DNA of 64,000 bases from Cohnella zeiphila (lineage in GTDB: Bacteria; Bacillota; Bacilli; Paenibacillales; Paenibacillaceae): assembly GCF_014212055.1 (NCBI RefSeq), contig NZ_JACJVO010000024.1, positions 186,001 through 250,000 of the forward strand, in the 5' to 3' direction. Made by a program: the position numbers and the translations under genes. The notes below the pieces were generated by a model. That model was not told the origin of the DNA. It made no database searches and saw only the letters and a program-made list of their open reading frames with translations. Below are positions 43,762 through 52,345 of this stretch, piece after piece (positions within the stretch are counted from its first letter, which is position 1; the number at the start of each line of letters is the position of its first letter).

Positions 43762-43947
43762 TGAACGGGAAAATCTCCCTTTCATGATGCAAATATACGC
43801 TTCCTGCCCGGAACGAACGGGAAATGCTCCGCTTATTCGGGCCAAGAACTGCGATTTTGCGAATCGGGGACCGATTATAGGGAGCTTTTCCCGTCCAATC
43901 CCGAAATGTACACCTTCATGAACCAATAAAAGGAGAAAATCCCGTTC
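43762..43947. repeat. Compound inverted repeat element, second copy, ++-- order
   Basis: Four copies of the same motif as at 7732-7917. Plus-strand copies: GAACGGGAAAATCTCCCTTT at about 43763 and GAACGGGAAATGCTCC at about 43815. Minus-strand copies: GACGGGAAAAGCTCCCTAT ending near 43877 and GAACGGGATTTTCTCCTTTT at 43947-43928. Spacing (about 52, 63, 52 bp) and orientation match the first element. It lies past a plus-strand gene end. 43575-43761 and 43948-44035 show no gene. Confidence 0.75.
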
Positions 43948-44035
43948 GCCGGGCAATTGGAGGGGATGGAAGCGGTTGACGGTATAGGCGAGGAGTTCGC
44001 GAGAGTATCTTGAACACCATCCGACTGCAAATATG

Positions 44036-44166
44036 GTGCCCCCTGGACAATCAGACATCAATCCTAAAGTCAACACGTATCATACTTTGGTTGTCGTCAA
44101 GAATGACGACAACTGGCGGATACGACTTTTCCAGAATACACCTGCCCAGTTCCACAGACGACCCGA
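44036..44166 (+). pseudogene. Truncated C-terminal piece of a SgcJ/EcaC (SnoaL-like) protein
   Basis: About 43 codons read VPPGQSDINPKVNTYHTLVVVKNDD-NWRIRLFQNTPAQFHRRPDL, matching the last strands of SgcJ/EcaC-type SnoaL-fold proteins (VKxDGxWRIALFQNTPAxFHGRP). No upstream start or N-terminal domain is present, and the C-terminal tail is cut off where a 38-bp direct repeat begins. Its lower GC than the neighbours suggests an acquired, decaying fragment. Confidence 0.7.
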
Positions 44167-44271
44167 TCTGAAGTTAAATCCGATTCCTTTTGGGGGAGCC
44201 CCCGATAAGAATCCCCCAAAAGTGAAGTAATGCTCTGAAGTTAAATCCGATTCCTTTTGGGGGAGCCCCCG
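44167..44271. repeat. 38-bp direct repeat with inverted G/C arms
   Basis: An identical 38-bp segment ending TTTTGGGGGAGCCCCCG lies at 44167-44204 and 44234-44271, a period of 67 bp. Between them CCCCCAAAAG (44213-44222) is the inverted copy of CTTTTGGGGG (44187-44196), giving a hairpin. The repeat starts exactly where the SnoaL fragment is truncated, which suggests an insertion or recombination scar. Confidence 0.8.
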
Positions 44272-44311
44272 GTTATTCACAGGAAATTTAATCGCATCGT
44301 TTCCTACACAA

Positions 44312-44350
44312 CAAAAAACGGCCCCCGGGGATCGCCCGGAGACCGTTCTT
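44312..44350 (-). terminator. Terminator after hmp
   Basis: A GC-rich stem AACGGCCCCCGGGG against CCCGGAGACCGTT is followed by TTTTTTG on the minus strand, 18 bp beyond the hmp stop. Confidence 0.85.
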
Positions 44351-44367
44351 TTCCGTTTTGAGGCTTG

Positions 44368-45624
44368 TTATCGCAACGCGGTAACAGGATCTACCGCAGC
44401 TTCCAAATCGCCGGCAGGTCCGAAAAATTCAAAGCGCCGATCGCCCGCCGGAACGCCCAGCTCCTTGAGCATCGCGTTGACGGCCTTCATGAACGGAACG
44501 GGGCCGCAGAAGTAATAAACGGCGTTCTGCGGATTCGGAAGCAGCTCTCGCAGCCAGGGCAGATCGACATAGCCCAGCTTGTGCGGCGCCCCCATCCCTT
44601 CGACCTCGTCGTCCTCCGCATGCTCGCTGTAGCACCAGTAAGCTTTGACGTTCGGATGCCGAGCGGCCAACTCCTCGACCTGTTTGCGGAAGGCATGATG
44701 TCTGCCGCTCCGGGCCGCGTGAACGAACGTAATCGGCCGGCTGCCGTCCTGCCCGGCCAGAGCGCCAAGCATGCTGATCATCGGCGTCAGCCCGACTCCG
44801 GCGCTGAGCAGCACGACCGGCCGTTCGTCCGCCGTATCCAGCACGAATTCTCCCGCGGGAGCCGACAGCATCAGGGCGTCGCCTTCGCGTACTTGTTCAT
44901 GGAGGTAGTTCGATACCTTGCCGTCCGGCCGGCTGTCGCCCCCGTCTTCGCGCTTGACGGAGATTCGGTAATACGGCTTGCCGGGCGCGTCGGACAAGCT
45001 GTATTGGCGGATGTGAATATGCGGGTCGCCGGGAATGCCCGTCTTCACGCTGATGTACTGGCCGGGCCGGAAGTCCGCCAATTCTCCGCCGTCCTGCGGA
45101 ACCAGGTAGAACGACGTGATGACCTCGCTCTCCCGAACTTTCCGGTCCACCCGGAACGGACGGAAGTCCGCCCAGCCGCCCGGCTGCTTTTCCGCTTGCT
45201 CGTACATGTCCTTCTCCACGCCGATGAACGCATCCGCTATGACGCCGTAAGCTTCCGCCCAAGCCTGAAGAATCTCGTCCGTCGCCGCGTCTCCGAGAAC
45301 GTCCTTGATCGCGGCCAGCAGGTTCTCCCCTACGATCGGATACTGCTCCGGCTTCACGCCCAGACTCCGATGCTTCTGGGCGATCTGCTTCACGGCCGGC
45401 AGAATGGCCTCCAGCCGGTCGATATGAGCGGCGGCCGCATAGACGGCGTTCGCCAGCGCGGCCTGCTGCCTGCCCTGCTTCTGATTGGCGTGGTTGAACA
45501 GGTTGAGAAGTTCCGGATGCGACGTGAATAACCGTTCATAAAACCGCTTCGTGATGGCCGTTCCATGGACCTCCAAAACCGGCACCGTCGACTTGATGAC
45601 CTCAATCGTTTTCTGGCTAAGCAT
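44368..45624 (-). CDS. hmp: Flavohaemoglobin (nitric oxide dioxygenase)
   Basis: Hmp converts nitric oxide to nitrate with O2 and NAD(P)H. The 418-residue protein has a globin domain (1-140; FNHANQKQGRQQAALANAV, proximal His in AQKHRSLGV), an FAD domain with RQYSLSD and GKVSNYLHE, and an NAD domain with LLSAGVGLTPMISML and YYFCGPVPFM. All catalytic regions are present and length is normal. A CRP-like palindrome centred at about -41.5 precedes it, and a Crp/Fnr-family gene lies 0.8 kb away. Confidence 0.96.
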   Translation of the reverse strand: MLSQKTIEVIKSTVPVLEVHGTAITKRFYERLFTSHPELLNLFNHANQKQGRQQAALANAVYAAAAHIDRLEAILPAVKQIAQKHRSLGVKPEQYPIVGENLLAAIKDVLGDAATDEILQAWAEAYGVIADAFIGVEKDMYEQAEKQPGGWADFRPFRVDRKVRESEVITSFYLVPQDGGELADFRPGQYISVKTGIPGDPHIHIRQYSLSDAPGKPYYRISVKREDGGDSRPDGKVSNYLHEQVREGDALMLSAPAGEFVLDTADERPVVLLSAGVGLTPMISMLGALAGQDGSRPITFVHAARSGRHHAFRKQVEELAARHPNVKAYWCYSEHAEDDEVEGMGAPHKLGYVDLPWLRELLPNPQNAVYYFCGPVPFMKAVNAMLKELGVPAGDRRFEFFGPAGDLEAAVDPVTALR

Positions 45625-45662
45625 CTCCGTCTCCCCGCTTCCTTTTTGTTTGACATGACTCC

Positions 45663-45706
45663 AGTATAGGCAACGAAGAGTCCGCGCTATGTGACTGCGC
45701 TCACAT
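45663..45706 (-). promoter_or_regulatory. Class II Crp/Fnr-type promoter of hmp
   Basis: The 18-bp palindrome ATGTGACTGCGCTCACAT (45689-45706) contains TGTGA-N6-TCACA. On the minus strand, TATACT (45668-45663) lies exactly 20 bp beyond it, which places the palindrome centre near -41.5. That is the classic position for an activator replacing the -35 box. The nearby Crp/Fnr protein has the matching Arg-Glu recognition residues. Confidence 0.82.
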
Positions 45707-45777
45707 GAAATCGGAAGGATTTGTGACGGCCGGGCCGCTACTCGAAGGTGGAGAAGTCCCCTTCCAACGGTCGTACC

Positions 45778-46485
45778 TTAATGCTCCGCAGAACGCTTAT
45801 CGGCCGGACCGGCGTTCAGTCCGGCGACGATCATCTTCGTCGCGGCCGCCTGCACGCCGATGCCGGCCAATTCCCGCAATCCGCGCTCATAGACGCCCGA
45901 CACCGCATCCGCGGCCAGAACGACCCGGAAATCCCGTTCGCTCGCTTCATAGATCGACGTTCTCGGGCAATTGGGGAAGTTGCAGCCGCAGAACGTCAGC
46001 GTCGAGATTCCCCGTTCCCGTAAGAACAACTCCAGATCCGTCCGATAAAACGCGCCCCAACGCGGCTTGTACACGATCCATTCGTTGGGCCCGATCCTCT
46101 GAAAATGGCCGCTGAGCAGCTCGTCCGCATCGAGCCGGACGGACGGTTCCGGCTTGATGACGTCAACCAATTCCGCGCCGTCGGAGCCCGGCGCCACGAT
46201 CCGGGCCCCCCGTTCGATCGCTTCCCGGCGGCAAAGGTCGACGTTGGACCCGTCCTCCTTATAGAGCCGGATGACGTGCACGATCGGAAGCCGCGCGGTC
46301 CGATAGGCTTCCAGAAGCCGCCGCAAGGCCGGCAGAATCTCGTGCGTGCCTTGAACTTCCGCCGGCGCTCCCGGCAGCGAGAAATCGTTCTGAACGTCGA
46401 TCGTTACCAAGGCGGAATGCCGCCATTCGGGCGCCAAAAGACCGCCTGCGTTCGCGCTCTCCGCATTGTCTTCCGCACCTGCCAT
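45778..46485 (-). CDS. Isochorismatase-family cysteine hydrolase
   Basis: A 235-residue alpha/beta hydrolase of the isochorismatase fold. The catalytic triad is visible: Asp in VTIDVQNDFSLPG, Lys in YKPRWGAFYRTDLE and Cys in FCGCNFPNCPRTS. A conserved cis-peptide region precedes the Cys. Members hydrolyse amides such as nicotinamide, biuret or N-carbamoyl compounds; the second Cys pair is unusual but does not fix the substrate. It lies 14 bp after the REC-BTAD regulator and is probably cotranscribed. Confidence 0.9.
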   Translation of the reverse strand: MAGAEDNAESANAGGLLAPEWRHSALVTIDVQNDFSLPGAPAEVQGTHEILPALRRLLEAYRTARLPIVHVIRLYKEDGSNVDLCRREAIERGARIVAPGSDGAELVDVIKPEPSVRLDADELLSGHFQRIGPNEWIVYKPRWGAFYRTDLELFLRERGISTLTFCGCNFPNCPRTSIYEASERDFRVVLAADAVSGVYERGLRELAGIGVQAAATKMIVAGLNAGPADKRSAEH

Positions 46486-46499
46486 TCCCTTCTCTCCTT

Positions 46500-47600
46500 T
46501 CAGTCTCCGTATCGGGGGCGAAAGCCTTCGGCATTCGGCGGACTCGGCATTTCCTTACGGCTGTGCGCCTCCGGGACGTGCTGCTTCAATGAAGCATAGA
46601 GCTTCGTCAGCGCCAACCGGCTTTCGTCGTCGCAGGGGAACTTCCGCTGAATGAGAAGATGAACCCGGATCGCCGCCTGCTTCATGCCGCCGTTCTCGTA
46701 CAACCGGCCCAAGCTCCGCGCCCGATCCAGCCAGAGCAGCCGCAGACGCTCGCGCTCCCGATCGGCCCAGAGATAGCCTTCCTCTTCGAAGTAATCCCCT
46801 TCGTATGATTCCAGAATATGCCCGATGGCCTCCGCATTGTCAAGGCCTGAATCGCCGAGCTCTCGCAGCCGGGACTCCCAAATCTCCGTATCGACCCGGG
46901 CATCTCCTATCGTTAATTTATAACCGGGCTCCGGCCCGTCGACGCTATGGATCGAGATCATGCCCAATCCGGCGCCGCGCAGCGTCTGGCGAGTCTGATC
47001 GATCGCCGCTTCCAGCCGCTTCGATGCCGGCCGGCCGAGACCCGGCCACAACAGTCCGACCAGCGCATCCAGACCGACGGTCCGATCCCGATGGTGCAGC
47101 AGATACGCGAACAGCTCGCAAGATGTATCCGACCGCCACGGGATGCTTCGGGGCATCCGGTCGGGAAACCGGACGCGGAGGGCCCGGAAGCAGCAGACAA
47201 GCGGAGATCCGGGCTCTCCTCGAGGGGCTTCGACCGCCGACCTTCTTTGGCGCAGCCGCCGGACGGCCCGCTCCAGCCGCTCCGCCTGGACCGGCTTCGT
47301 CAAATAATCCAGCGCCTGCAAGCCGAACGCGTCGATCGCGTATTGGGTATCGGCCGTCACGAAGATCAGCTCGATATCGGGTACTTCCTTCTTTAGCCGG
47401 CGGGCCAGGTCCAGGCCGTCGATCTCGGGCATGAGGACGTCCAGGAATACGGCGTCCGGGCGAAGCCTGGCGGCTTGCTCAACCAGCGACGACGGATCCG
47501 AATAGGTCCCGACGACCTGGATGTCGGGAGCTTCTTTTTTCAGCATATACATCAGGTATCTTAAAGACAGCCATTCATCGTCGACCAATATCACTTTCAC
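46500..47600 (-). CDS. Response regulator with BTAD (SARP-type) output domain
   Basis: GTG 47600 is the start (GGAGGG 8 nt upstream). The 366-residue protein has a receiver domain (DD at 7-8, phospho-acceptor D54 in FLDVLMPEIDG, Lys in DYLTKPV). A winged-helix region follows (FAYLLHHRDRTVGLDALVGLLWPG), then a BTAD helical repeat region (YEGDYFEEEGYLWADRERERLRLLWLDRARSLG). No kinase gene is adjacent; the kinase at 52346-54238 is a possible but unlinked partner. It may control the isochorismatase gene that follows or the divergent surface-protein locus. Confidence 0.9.
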   Translation of the reverse strand: MKVILVDDEWLSLRYLMYMLKKEAPDIQVVGTYSDPSSLVEQAARLRPDAVFLDVLMPEIDGLDLARRLKKEVPDIELIFVTADTQYAIDAFGLQALDYLTKPVQAERLERAVRRLRQRRSAVEAPRGEPGSPLVCCFRALRVRFPDRMPRSIPWRSDTSCELFAYLLHHRDRTVGLDALVGLLWPGLGRPASKRLEAAIDQTRQTLRGAGLGMISIHSVDGPEPGYKLTIGDARVDTEIWESRLRELGDSGLDNAEAIGHILESYEGDYFEEEGYLWADRERERLRLLWLDRARSLGRLYENGGMKQAAIRVHLLIQRKFPCDDESRLALTKLYASLKQHVPEAHSRKEMPSPPNAEGFRPRYGD

Positions 47601-47703
47601 CCTGCGATCCCTCCGCCAGACGTCTGCATCGTTCAAGATGGACTATATCAACCGCATCTGAACAATAAATGATCGGAACGACGCTGCCTCGAGCAACGGA
47701 AAA

Positions 47704-47737
47704 ACGCCCCGCTCCGCGTGTGTGCGGAGCGAGGCGC
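47704..47737 (-). terminator. Terminator of the SLH surface-protein gene
   Basis: GCCCCGCTCCGC pairs with GCGGAGCGAGGC with a GTGTGT loop and one mismatch; TTTTT follows on the minus strand. Confidence 0.88.
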
Positions 47738-47752
47738 TTAGCTTTGGAAATC

Positions 47753-50700
47753 TTATTGAATGGCGTCTTCCAGCTTCTGAACGAACGTCTCGCTGCCGTC
47801 GCCGTTGCGCGTCGCCTCATGCGAGACCGTCGCTTCCTGGACGTCTCCGAAGCTCCAGTTGTCTTCCGGAACGTCCGGGAATACCGGAGCCAGACCTTGC
47901 AGAGGACCGCGATACAGCATGCGGTTGATCAACGTCACCGCTTCGTCGCGGCGAATCTTCTGGTTGGGCTTGAACGTACCGTCCGTGTATCCGCTCAGGT
48001 AGTGGCCCAGATACAGCGCTTCGACCGCGTTCTCGGCCCAGTTGCCCTTCGTATCCGTGAAATGGTTCGTAACAGGCTTGCCGGTGCTCAGCCCGAGGAA
48101 TCGAGCCATGACGGCGGCCAGTTCGCCTCTCGTGATCTGCTGGTCCGGACGGAACGTGCCGTCGGCGAAGCCGCTGAAGTATCCGTGCTTGACCGCGATC
48201 TTGATGTAATTCGTCGCCCAGTGGCCGCTGCGCACGTCGGAGAACGGCAGCGGGTCCGCAACCGTATCGTTCTCGGTCAGGCGGGCGACGATCGCCGCCA
48301 GCTCGGCGCGCGTGAGCGAGTGATCCCGCTTGAACGTGCCGTCCGGATAGCCGAGAATGTAGCGCTGGTGCTTCAGGTCGTCGAACCGGTTCGAGAACAC
48401 GTTGATCTTGGCCGAGGCCTTGGCGGTTGCGGAAGCGGCGCTGCTGCCGTCCGCCGCGAATTGGCCGGCGATCTCGAATTCCTGCTCGGCCTTCGTCAGC
48501 TGCGGCCACTGAAGGATGATTTTGAAGCTGCCGCTTTGGCCGGCCGGAAGCGAGGCCGTCGTCCACGTAATCGTGTTGCCGGCAACCGTTCCTCCCGCAG
48601 CGTCGACGACTTTGACGCCTTCCGGCAGCGTGACGGTTACTTTTCCGGAGTTGATCGCAAGACTTCCGTCATTCTTGTAATTGACTGTAACGGTCGATTG
48701 TTCCCCTTCTTGCACGAGGTTCTTGTCGGCGGATACCGACACCGTTACCTTCGGATCCTGCACAACCGGAGCCGATCCCGATACGATGTACGGGCTGAGC
48801 GCCGCGTCGTACTTGATAATATCCGTCTTCACGTTAAGCGTCGTACTTGTCAGCGTCTGGTACCCGTTCTTCGAGACGATCAGATAGTAGTCCGTGTTCG
48901 GATAGACCATATAAGCATAGAAGCCGCTGGCATCCGTCAATTGTTCCGGGCTGTCGTTGTCGTTCGGCGCGAAGCCGGCGATGGCAGGCAGCGTCACCTT
49001 CGTGTTTGGCGTGATGCCATTATCTCGATTGTTCTTGGTATCCGCGTAATACAGCGTTACGGTCGCACCTTCGATAACGTTGCCTGTTACCGCGTCCGTG
49101 ATCGTTCCGTACGGGTCGATCAGCTGCGTGGTAATGTTCAGCTCGCCGTCTTCTTGTACGCTGACCGGGCCGCTCGCGACCGTCAGCTCCTGGCCGGACT
49201 CGACCTCATAGCGGACTTCCATCGTGTATTCTCCGACGGCCAGCCCCGCCGCGTTGAAAATACCCTGCGCGTTGAGCGGGAACGCCTTCGGCACGCCGCC
49301 CTCGGTTACATAGTTGCCGTCCTTGTCCTTCAGGTACACCTTCGATTTGCTTAGCAGCTCGGAGCCGAGCAAGCTCGTCTTGCCGTCCGGCTTCTGGAAG
49401 AGAACGAGTCCGGTCGCGGTCTTGACCGATTCGAACGATTCATCGCCGGTCCCGGTCACTTCGCCGACCGAAGCGTTCTGGCTGTACGTAATGGAAGTCG
49501 GAACGCCGCCGACATCGACCGTGCGCGTGACTTCAAGGGTATACTCCTCATTGCCTTTCGGCACCGCCAGCGAATAAGCCCCCGTCTCGTCGGTCGTCAC
49601 CGTCTCGTCGAAATCGACCCCGGCTTCAATCTTGCCGTCGCCGTTCAAGTCCAGCGTCACCCGAACCGTCGCTCCCGGCACCGGCGTATTCGACTTGCCG
49701 TCCGTGATGACCCCGCGGATCCTGGCCGGGAGGAAGGTGATCTGGATCTCTTTTTGCGCATTCAGCCCTTTTTCCGGATTGTTGACCGTTGCCGTCACCG
49801 CGATGACCTTCGATTCCGTGCCTGTAATCGCAGCGGACTGATACGTCACCTTCGCTACGCCGTTCTCGTCCGTCGTCGCATGACTCGGGCCTACGAACGT
49901 TCCCTCCGGAGCCGTAAACACGACATCGACGCCCGAAATCGGCTGATTGTTCTCATCCGTCACCACGGCGGTCAACGTCGTCTGGGACTTGCCGTCCCCG
50001 ACGATTTGGCTTGGGTTGGCGGTGAGTTGGATGGAGGACTCGCGTTGCGCGACCGGTCCTGCGCTTGCGCTCGTGGCCGGCGTCCCTTCCTTGACTCCGG
50101 ATGTCGCTTTCGGCGTTACTTCGAAGAACAGGTATTTCTCTACATCGTCAGGCGTGATCTTGTACGTTTGTTCCGTAGCGTTTTCGATCGCTTGCTTGTC
50201 GCTGCCGTCTGCATTGCTTCCCCTATACCATTTATACGTCGAGCCTTCTTCTTCATCCTGATTCACATCGTTATACGTATACTTACCGGTTAAGGTTTGG
50301 CCGACTAGTACAGTTCCTTCGATGGCTACATCCGTTGCCGTCGGCGCAGTATTTTTCAATATAATGGTAATCTTGCCGACGTTTGAAACTTCTGTACCAT
50401 CATTAGCCGTATACGAGAAACTGTCTACTCCCGTAATAAAATTCGAATTCGGTACGTATGTATACGTGCCATCCGAATTAAATGTAACTGTGCCCTTTAG
50501 GGGCTCTTCCTCCAACTGATACGTCAAGGAATCGCCGTCTGCATCCGTTACAGGAAACGCTTGGTTTTCAAGTTTACCGCCTTGCTCCACCTCTACTTCT
50601 TTATCACCTGCAACGGGTTTCGCATTTATTTTAATAGTAATCGTGTACGGTTGAGATGTATACGTGCCGTCGCTAACAGTGTAGGTGAACGTGTCTGACG

Positions 50701-52063
50701 CTCCAACAACTCCAACATTCGGTACATAGGTAAACAAGCCAGTATTGGGGTCAAAGGAATGAAGCGTTCCTTTTTCTGGATTCGCCACTATGTCAAAAGT
50801 AAAAGAATCGTTATCCGGGTCCTCATCCTGACCTGTTAATTGCCCAGTTACGGGTTGTCCTTCCGTCGTTGTAAAGGAGTCATCTTTCCCCGATGGGGTG
50901 TGATTGATCTGAGATTCGTCCACCGCCGGCTCGGATGGGCTTCCCTTTTCATTAACAACGCTTGCCGTAACAGTAAAGGGACCATCCGACAGCGATGACA
51001 GATCGACATCGAAGAGTTTATATTTTCCTTCGGAATCAACAGTCGCTTTAAATACCAGACTCTTGATTTGGCCGGATATTTCTTGGGTCACGGTGATCGT
51101 GACCGTTTGCCCTGCCTCAGTTATTTCCGTTGTACCTCGAATCTCCGCCTTAGACAGATCATCGTCCTGTCGCGACAAAAGGTGGTCTTCGCCATCCACC
51201 AAGTCTACTGTTATGTTCTGAGGCGAATCCGGATTATTCGTGGTGTTAGGATGGGGATATAGCGCACCTGCATCCGGCGCTGGGTTCGAGAAATCCTTCG
51301 CTCCAAAATTTAGCGAAAACAGTCTTCCGTTCCCATTCCCGCTAAAACCAATAATCACTTTGGCGGAGCTAACAGGCGCACGGAAGTTAGCAAAAAAAGA
51401 CGCCGTATTTTCAAAATATACATCTTGCAAAGATTTTTGTATTCCCATAAATTGTGTCCAGCCGGTTGAAGGAGTAGCATCTGTAATTTGGAGCTTGTTT
51501 TGGCCATCAACGGTATAGCTCGAATAACCGGAGACTCCGATATATTCTTTACCACCTCCACCGTCTCCGTCTATATCCACAGCGGTCATATAAAAGTTTT
51601 GAAGAAGTACAGGCGTTTCCGATGAACCCGTCACAAAATCAAATTGAAATTGGATCGATCCGTCACCATTTGGTGTGCTAAGCTGCGGGTTGAATCTATT
51701 TTTAGGTGTGCTTGAGCTATCGTCGATATCAATCAGGTTGCTATTAAGTTTCGCCCCGTTCACAATTTCTTTAATTGTGACGATCGCATCGACTTGAACA
51801 TTTGAACCATTTATGTTCTTTGAAAGAACATTTGTATATTTGTATCGCGAATCCACTGCACCTGCTGTTCCAAAGATCAGTACGGGATTTTGAAATCTCA
51901 TGGAATCTGAATCGTTAAGAGGGACTAATAGAACATTTTCCGGTTCAGTAGCATGGGCGAGCCCCGTAAAGAATGGAAACTGAAAGAAAATTAGTGCAAG
52001 TAAAGTCAATTGAATAACAATTCGTTTTTGTAGTTTAAAAGACAATAACCTACTTCTGCTCAT
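47753..52063 (-). CDS. Very large SLH-anchored surface protein with cadherin-like and Ig-like domains
   Basis: ATG 52063 has AAAGGA 9-10 nt upstream. The 1436-residue protein has an N-terminal signal peptide (about residues 1-40), a 250-residue head of unknown fold, then two or three cadherin-like/VCBS-type repeats each with GxxDTFTYTVSDGT-like strands and Ca-binding Asp patterns. A Big_1-type Ig domain (VTDENNQPISGVDVVFTAPEGTFVG), carboxypeptidase-regulatory-like domains (GVITDGKSNTPVPGATVRV; GTITDAVTGNVIEGATVTLYY) and a DUF11-like domain follow. Three SLH domains close the protein (about 1235-1405) and anchor it to pyruvylated wall polymer. Confidence 0.93.
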   Translation of the reverse strand: MSRSRLLSFKLQKRIVIQLTLLALIFFQFPFFTGLAHATEPENVLLVPLNDSDSMRFQNPVLIFGTAGAVDSRYKYTNVLSKNINGSNVQVDAIVTIKEIVNGAKLNSNLIDIDDSSSTPKNRFNPQLSTPNGDGSIQFQFDFVTGSSETPVLLQNFYMTAVDIDGDGGGGKEYIGVSGYSSYTVDGQNKLQITDATPSTGWTQFMGIQKSLQDVYFENTASFFANFRAPVSSAKVIIGFSGNGNGRLFSLNFGAKDFSNPAPDAGALYPHPNTTNNPDSPQNITVDLVDGEDHLLSRQDDDLSKAEIRGTTEITEAGQTVTITVTQEISGQIKSLVFKATVDSEGKYKLFDVDLSSLSDGPFTVTASVVNEKGSPSEPAVDESQINHTPSGKDDSFTTTEGQPVTGQLTGQDEDPDNDSFTFDIVANPEKGTLHSFDPNTGLFTYVPNVGVVGASDTFTYTVSDGTYTSQPYTITIKINAKPVAGDKEVEVEQGGKLENQAFPVTDADGDSLTYQLEEEPLKGTVTFNSDGTYTYVPNSNFITGVDSFSYTANDGTEVSNVGKITIILKNTAPTATDVAIEGTVLVGQTLTGKYTYNDVNQDEEEGSTYKWYRGSNADGSDKQAIENATEQTYKITPDDVEKYLFFEVTPKATSGVKEGTPATSASAGPVAQRESSIQLTANPSQIVGDGKSQTTLTAVVTDENNQPISGVDVVFTAPEGTFVGPSHATTDENGVAKVTYQSAAITGTESKVIAVTATVNNPEKGLNAQKEIQITFLPARIRGVITDGKSNTPVPGATVRVTLDLNGDGKIEAGVDFDETVTTDETGAYSLAVPKGNEEYTLEVTRTVDVGGVPTSITYSQNASVGEVTGTGDESFESVKTATGLVLFQKPDGKTSLLGSELLSKSKVYLKDKDGNYVTEGGVPKAFPLNAQGIFNAAGLAVGEYTMEVRYEVESGQELTVASGPVSVQEDGELNITTQLIDPYGTITDAVTGNVIEGATVTLYYADTKNNRDNGITPNTKVTLPAIAGFAPNDNDSPEQLTDASGFYAYMVYPNTDYYLIVSKNGYQTLTSTTLNVKTDIIKYDAALSPYIVSGSAPVVQDPKVTVSVSADKNLVQEGEQSTVTVNYKNDGSLAINSGKVTVTLPEGVKVVDAAGGTVAGNTITWTTASLPAGQSGSFKIILQWPQLTKAEQEFEIAGQFAADGSSAASATAKASAKINVFSNRFDDLKHQRYILGYPDGTFKRDHSLTRAELAAIVARLTENDTVADPLPFSDVRSGHWATNYIKIAVKHGYFSGFADGTFRPDQQITRGELAAVMARFLGLSTGKPVTNHFTDTKGNWAENAVEALYLGHYLSGYTDGTFKPNQKIRRDEAVTLINRMLYRGPLQGLAPVFPDVPEDNWSFGDVQEATVSHEATRNGDGSETFVQKLEDAIQ

Positions 52064-52345
52064 AGCCGCAATTCCTTTCTCAATTAGTATTACTTGCAAA
52101 AAAATACGGTCAAAGCAAAGACTTCCCTATTGATCCTCCTCCCCGCCGATTCGACACTCTTTGCCTATTTTCACAACTATCTTTTTATTCTACTTGCGTC
52201 CAATGAACATTCTCTGAACAAAGAAATATATTCTGTTCTTCTTATTTCAAAGATTCAAATGGATCGGCCAAAAAAGGATCCTCAAAATTAATGTCGAATT
52301 AAGAGGGGGAATTTAGTCTCATTTACGAATCGTTCGAGGTGGATG

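Noticed and set aside
44167..44271. Two-repeat mini CRISPR
   Set aside because: One 29-bp gap that itself contains an inverted copy of the repeat arm; no cas genes.
47669..49354. A 561-codon plus-strand open frame antisense to the SLH region
   Set aside because: Shadow of the SLH protein; Arg/Val/Asp-rich low-information sequence.
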